From contig NW_013657659.1 of NCBI RefSeq assembly GCF_000142905.1, positions 157,438 to 221,437 on the forward strand: 64,000 nucleotides of DNA, given 5' to 3'. The position numbers were made by a program, and so were the translations under genes. This DNA comes from Thecamonas trahens ATCC 50062. Taxonomy: Eukaryota > Apusozoa > Apusomonadida > Apusomonadidae. The notes under the pieces were generated by a model. The model did not search any database and was not told where the DNA came from. It saw only the letters and a list, made by a program, of their open reading frames with translations. Positions 61,513 to 64,000 of the stretch are shown here, one piece after another (the first letter of the stretch is position 1; each line of letters begins with the position of its first letter).

Positions 61513-64000
61513 TTACCGCAGCGCGTACCCGCATCCGCACCGCCGCGCCTCGACGTCGTACAGATACTTATTGTAGCCAACAAGGCCAATGAACTCGACA
61601 TCCACCCGCGGCGCAACCACTGCCCGCGCCTTGCGCGCCGCCTTGACCAGCGCCTTGGCCTTGGCCTTGGCCTGCTTTCGCCCGCTCAACAGCTCGGTCG
61701 TCGGCGCAATCGTCCCCACTCGCGAGCCAAGAAACTTGATGTGGACGTACTTGCCTGCCGCGGGCATGCCAATGTCGATGACTTCGCTCGACCCGTTGCC
61801 CACTTCAAAGAACAGGATCGGCTCGGTCGACACCCCACGCCGCTTGAGCCTGCAGAACTCGTCGAGCGTCATCGAATCGTACTTGCGCGTGTAGCTCGCG
61901 AGCTTGGCCGCATCGAGCTCGTCGTGAACCCAGACCATGCCGTACCGCAACGGATACGCCGCCACCTTGGGCACCCGCACTACAAGCTTCTCCAGCACAA
62001 ACCCGTTGGTTTTGTACCCGCAGTGCTCAAAGACCACGTCCTGGTTGCCCGCCACACTTTGCGACGGCGCCGAGTAGTGAACCCGCGACTCGTCCGCGAG
62101 CAGCACGTTGCTGATCTTGGTTCGTGAAGATGCCTCGCCGCCGTTATAGAATACCACAGCAAAGTCGTTGTTGATGTACCCTTGAGCAGACGCCACCTGG
62201 AACAGCCGCTTCCGCCGGTCTGCAAACTGCAGCAGCGCAAACGCGCGCGTCCCGCTCAGACATCCACACACGCCCACAATAGCCCACAGGACCACGCTCA
62301 GCCACGGTGCGGCTTCGTGCAAGTTCACGCTCTCCAGCGACCGCCATGCGGCTCCAGTCATCGCCACCTGCCATCCAGCAATGAGCAAGGCACTCAGCGC
62401 AAGGTACCGTACCTCAGCCAGCGATGTCGACGTCGAGACAAAGGCGGCCACCAGCGGCCCATACCCGTATAGTGAGATGGCAATAAGGTGCACAATGCAT
62501 CCGCCGAGTCCGCCCGTCACCACCAAGCTGTACCCGACGCCGCGCCACGCCGTGAGCCCAAAGACGCCTCGCCCGGTATCGTGCTGCTCAATGAGCCAGT
62601 GGAGCCAGACAGGGACCACCACAAGCGCAGACGTCATCCCAGCCACCAGCACACACGACGGCAGCATCCGCAGCCGAATTCGTAGCGCGTGCTTCCAATC
62701 ACGCGCCGCATGCCCGGCCGCGCTCGCAAGCAGATTGCTCAGCGCTGTCCGGTACACACCGGCCACCGCCGCGCAGACCACCACCTTGGAGTCCTCAAGC
62801 AGCCCGTTGCTCACCGGAATGTGGACCAGCTCGCTCGGCCCAAACTTTCGCTGAAACTCGGCCTTGTTGCGGATACGGAGCGCCGCCAAAGCCGCCACAA
62901 GTCCCAGACCGGTGAGCCCGGTCGCCAGACCGCGCAGCACCATGCTTGGCGCTGCTTCGCTGCTTGCCGCCGCCACCACCAGCATGACGGCGCCAAGTAG
63001 AACACCCATGGCGCCCAGCGCAAAGCTTGTCGCCAGCACCACGTGTTCCAGCACCATGTTGTCCGCCAGCGGCGAGTTCTCCACTGCACCCATCAGCCCC
63101 AGCAGGCCAAACAGGAACCAGACATTGATACCAGAAAAACCACCCCGAGCAAGAGCAGCGCCACGTCGGCCGGCGGTCCCTTGCGGCCCGACCGCTGCGC
63201 CGGTGATGGGTACGCCACCCCGGCCAGCCGCCGCTCGCGCACTCGCTCTGCCAAATCGACCACCGTCGACTCGTGGTCAGAGTCCGTATCGGACGACCGG
63301 AACGACGGCAGTGCACCGGCATCGAGTGCCATCTCTGTGTCCCGCCCGTCACGAGCCGCCCACTCCTCGGACGAGTCGCTCTCGTACTCGGACGACGATG
63401 GCGATGCCGACGATGACGACTGCGACGATGACAGCAAGTGCCGGCCTGGAGCCTCCAGCACCGTCGGATCGGACAGTGCGGTCATGCTACGCCTAAACAG
63501 AGCGACCGACCGCGCTTTGCGCTTCCGCACCACCGCCTCGTACTTGGCAAACCGCCTCGGCTGCGCAGCCGACTCGGCAGCGTCGCACGAGCGACTATGG
63601 AGAGTAAAGGCGGTCAGATAGCCAACAACGCCCATCGGGGCCAGCCACATCCACAAAGTGTCGTCAAAGTTACGCGTCTCGCGGTCGCGCCCGGTCTTGT
63701 CCGAGAGCGTGGCGTCAAGCGCAGCAACAACCGCAGTTGCCAGTGTCCCGATGCCAGCCGTGACAAACGCTGCATGCGTAACGACGGGCCACACACCCCA
63801 CAGCGCAGTCTCCCACGGCAGCGTCGGGAGGCGGATCCGACGCCCGAGCTGGCGCAGCCGCGTGTACGACAGCTTGGCTGGGAGCGGCGAGAGCGGGAGC
63901 CACGCAGTGAGCTCAAAGCCGCAGAGCGTCACTGCCATCAGCGACGCCAGGATCGCGGCCGCCAGCGGGTGACCTGCCAGCGCAACAGCGGCTAGCGACC
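61513..64000 (-). CDS. Polytopic membrane protein, unrecognised, 5' part beyond the window
   Basis: At least 829 residues. The frame is open to the right edge, where it codes for another hydrophobic helix (SLAAVALAGHPLAAAILASL), so the true start lies outside. One base is missing between about 63108 and 63140, most likely in the run of five T (sense); adding it joins the upstream and downstream parts through a membrane helix (VWFLFGLLGLM). About ten helices are visible, interrupted by a Ser/Asp-rich cytoplasmic loop (SSSQSSSSASPSSSEYESDS). The last 300 residues are soluble and beta-rich; the phrase GKYVHIKFLGSR resembles the final strands of galactose-binding-like folds. No transporter or receptor signature is recognised. 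Confidence 0.65.

Noticed and set aside
1-64000. tRNA, rRNA, CRISPR arrays, transposons
   Set aside because: I looked for tRNA box-B-like words, regularly spaced repeats, terminal repeats and transposase or reverse transcriptase motifs and saw none that I could support. A tRNAscan run would be decisive for tRNAs.

Overview
This is a nuclear segment from a unicellular, flagellated eukaryote. The genes are GC-rich, long and tightly packed on both strands. A few short spliceosomal introns sit close to the start codons. The content is purely eukaryotic: a SWR1/SRCAP remodeller, neurofibromin, a RasGEF, golgin-84, a KDM4-type demethylase, SmD3, APC13, CDC73, an SLC25 carrier, an SLC26 transporter, a CDP-alcohol phosphotransferase and a GOST seven-helix protein. 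The mix resembles animal, fungal and amoebozoan gene sets. Together with the giant VCBS/beta-helix membrane proteins and the C-rich introns, it suggests an apusomonad such as Thecamonas trahens. That assignment is inference from remembered genome style, not from a search. A run of 100 N at 34059-34158 marks a scaffold gap.

Layout. 1-4.2 kb: 3' part of a SWR1-type ATPase (+). 4.2-12.7 kb: full-length neurofibromin (-). 12.8-14.8 kb: a Stc1-like finger plus BCH-domain protein (-). 15.0-16.9 kb: an SLC26/SulP transporter (-). 17.2-22.5 kb: a RasGEF (+) with a tandem exon duplication. 22.7-25.1 kb: golgin-84 (+). 25.2-32.3 kb: giant VCBS/beta-helix/polytopic protein A (+). 32.4-34.0 kb: JmjN-JmjC demethylase (-). 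34.5-34.9 kb: SmD3 (+). 35.7-36.4 kb: a lipocalin (+). 37.2-38.2 kb: a KSRK-repeat protein (-). 38.2-38.6 kb: APC13 (-). 38.8-40.5 kb: a coiled-coil protein (+). 40.5-42.2 kb: a PP2C phosphatase (-). 42.7-43.5 kb: a probable axonemal protein (+). 43.5-45.1 kb: a GOST 7TM protein (-). 45.4-51.5 kb: giant protein B (-), paralogous to A. 51.9-53.1 kb: a mitochondrial carrier (+). 53.1-54.5 kb: choline/ethanolamine phosphotransferase (-). 54.7-59.6 kb: a nine-C2 membrane-anchored protein (-). 60.0-61.5 kb: CDC73 (+). 61.5-64.0 kb: a polytopic membrane protein (-) running off the right edge.

Themes. The genes do not form one pathway, but several are linked in function. A Ras-GAP and a Ras-GEF lie 4.6 kb apart. 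Chromatin and transcription are represented by the SWR1 ATPase, the JmjC demethylase and CDC73. Membrane traffic and lipid work are represented by golgin-84, GOST, the C2 protein and the phosphotransferase. Five genes (neurofibromin, A, B, the carrier and the last membrane protein) are broken by single-base frameshifts, seven in all. Every one is repaired by adding one base, in most cases to a short homopolymer, which points to consensus under-calls rather than decay.
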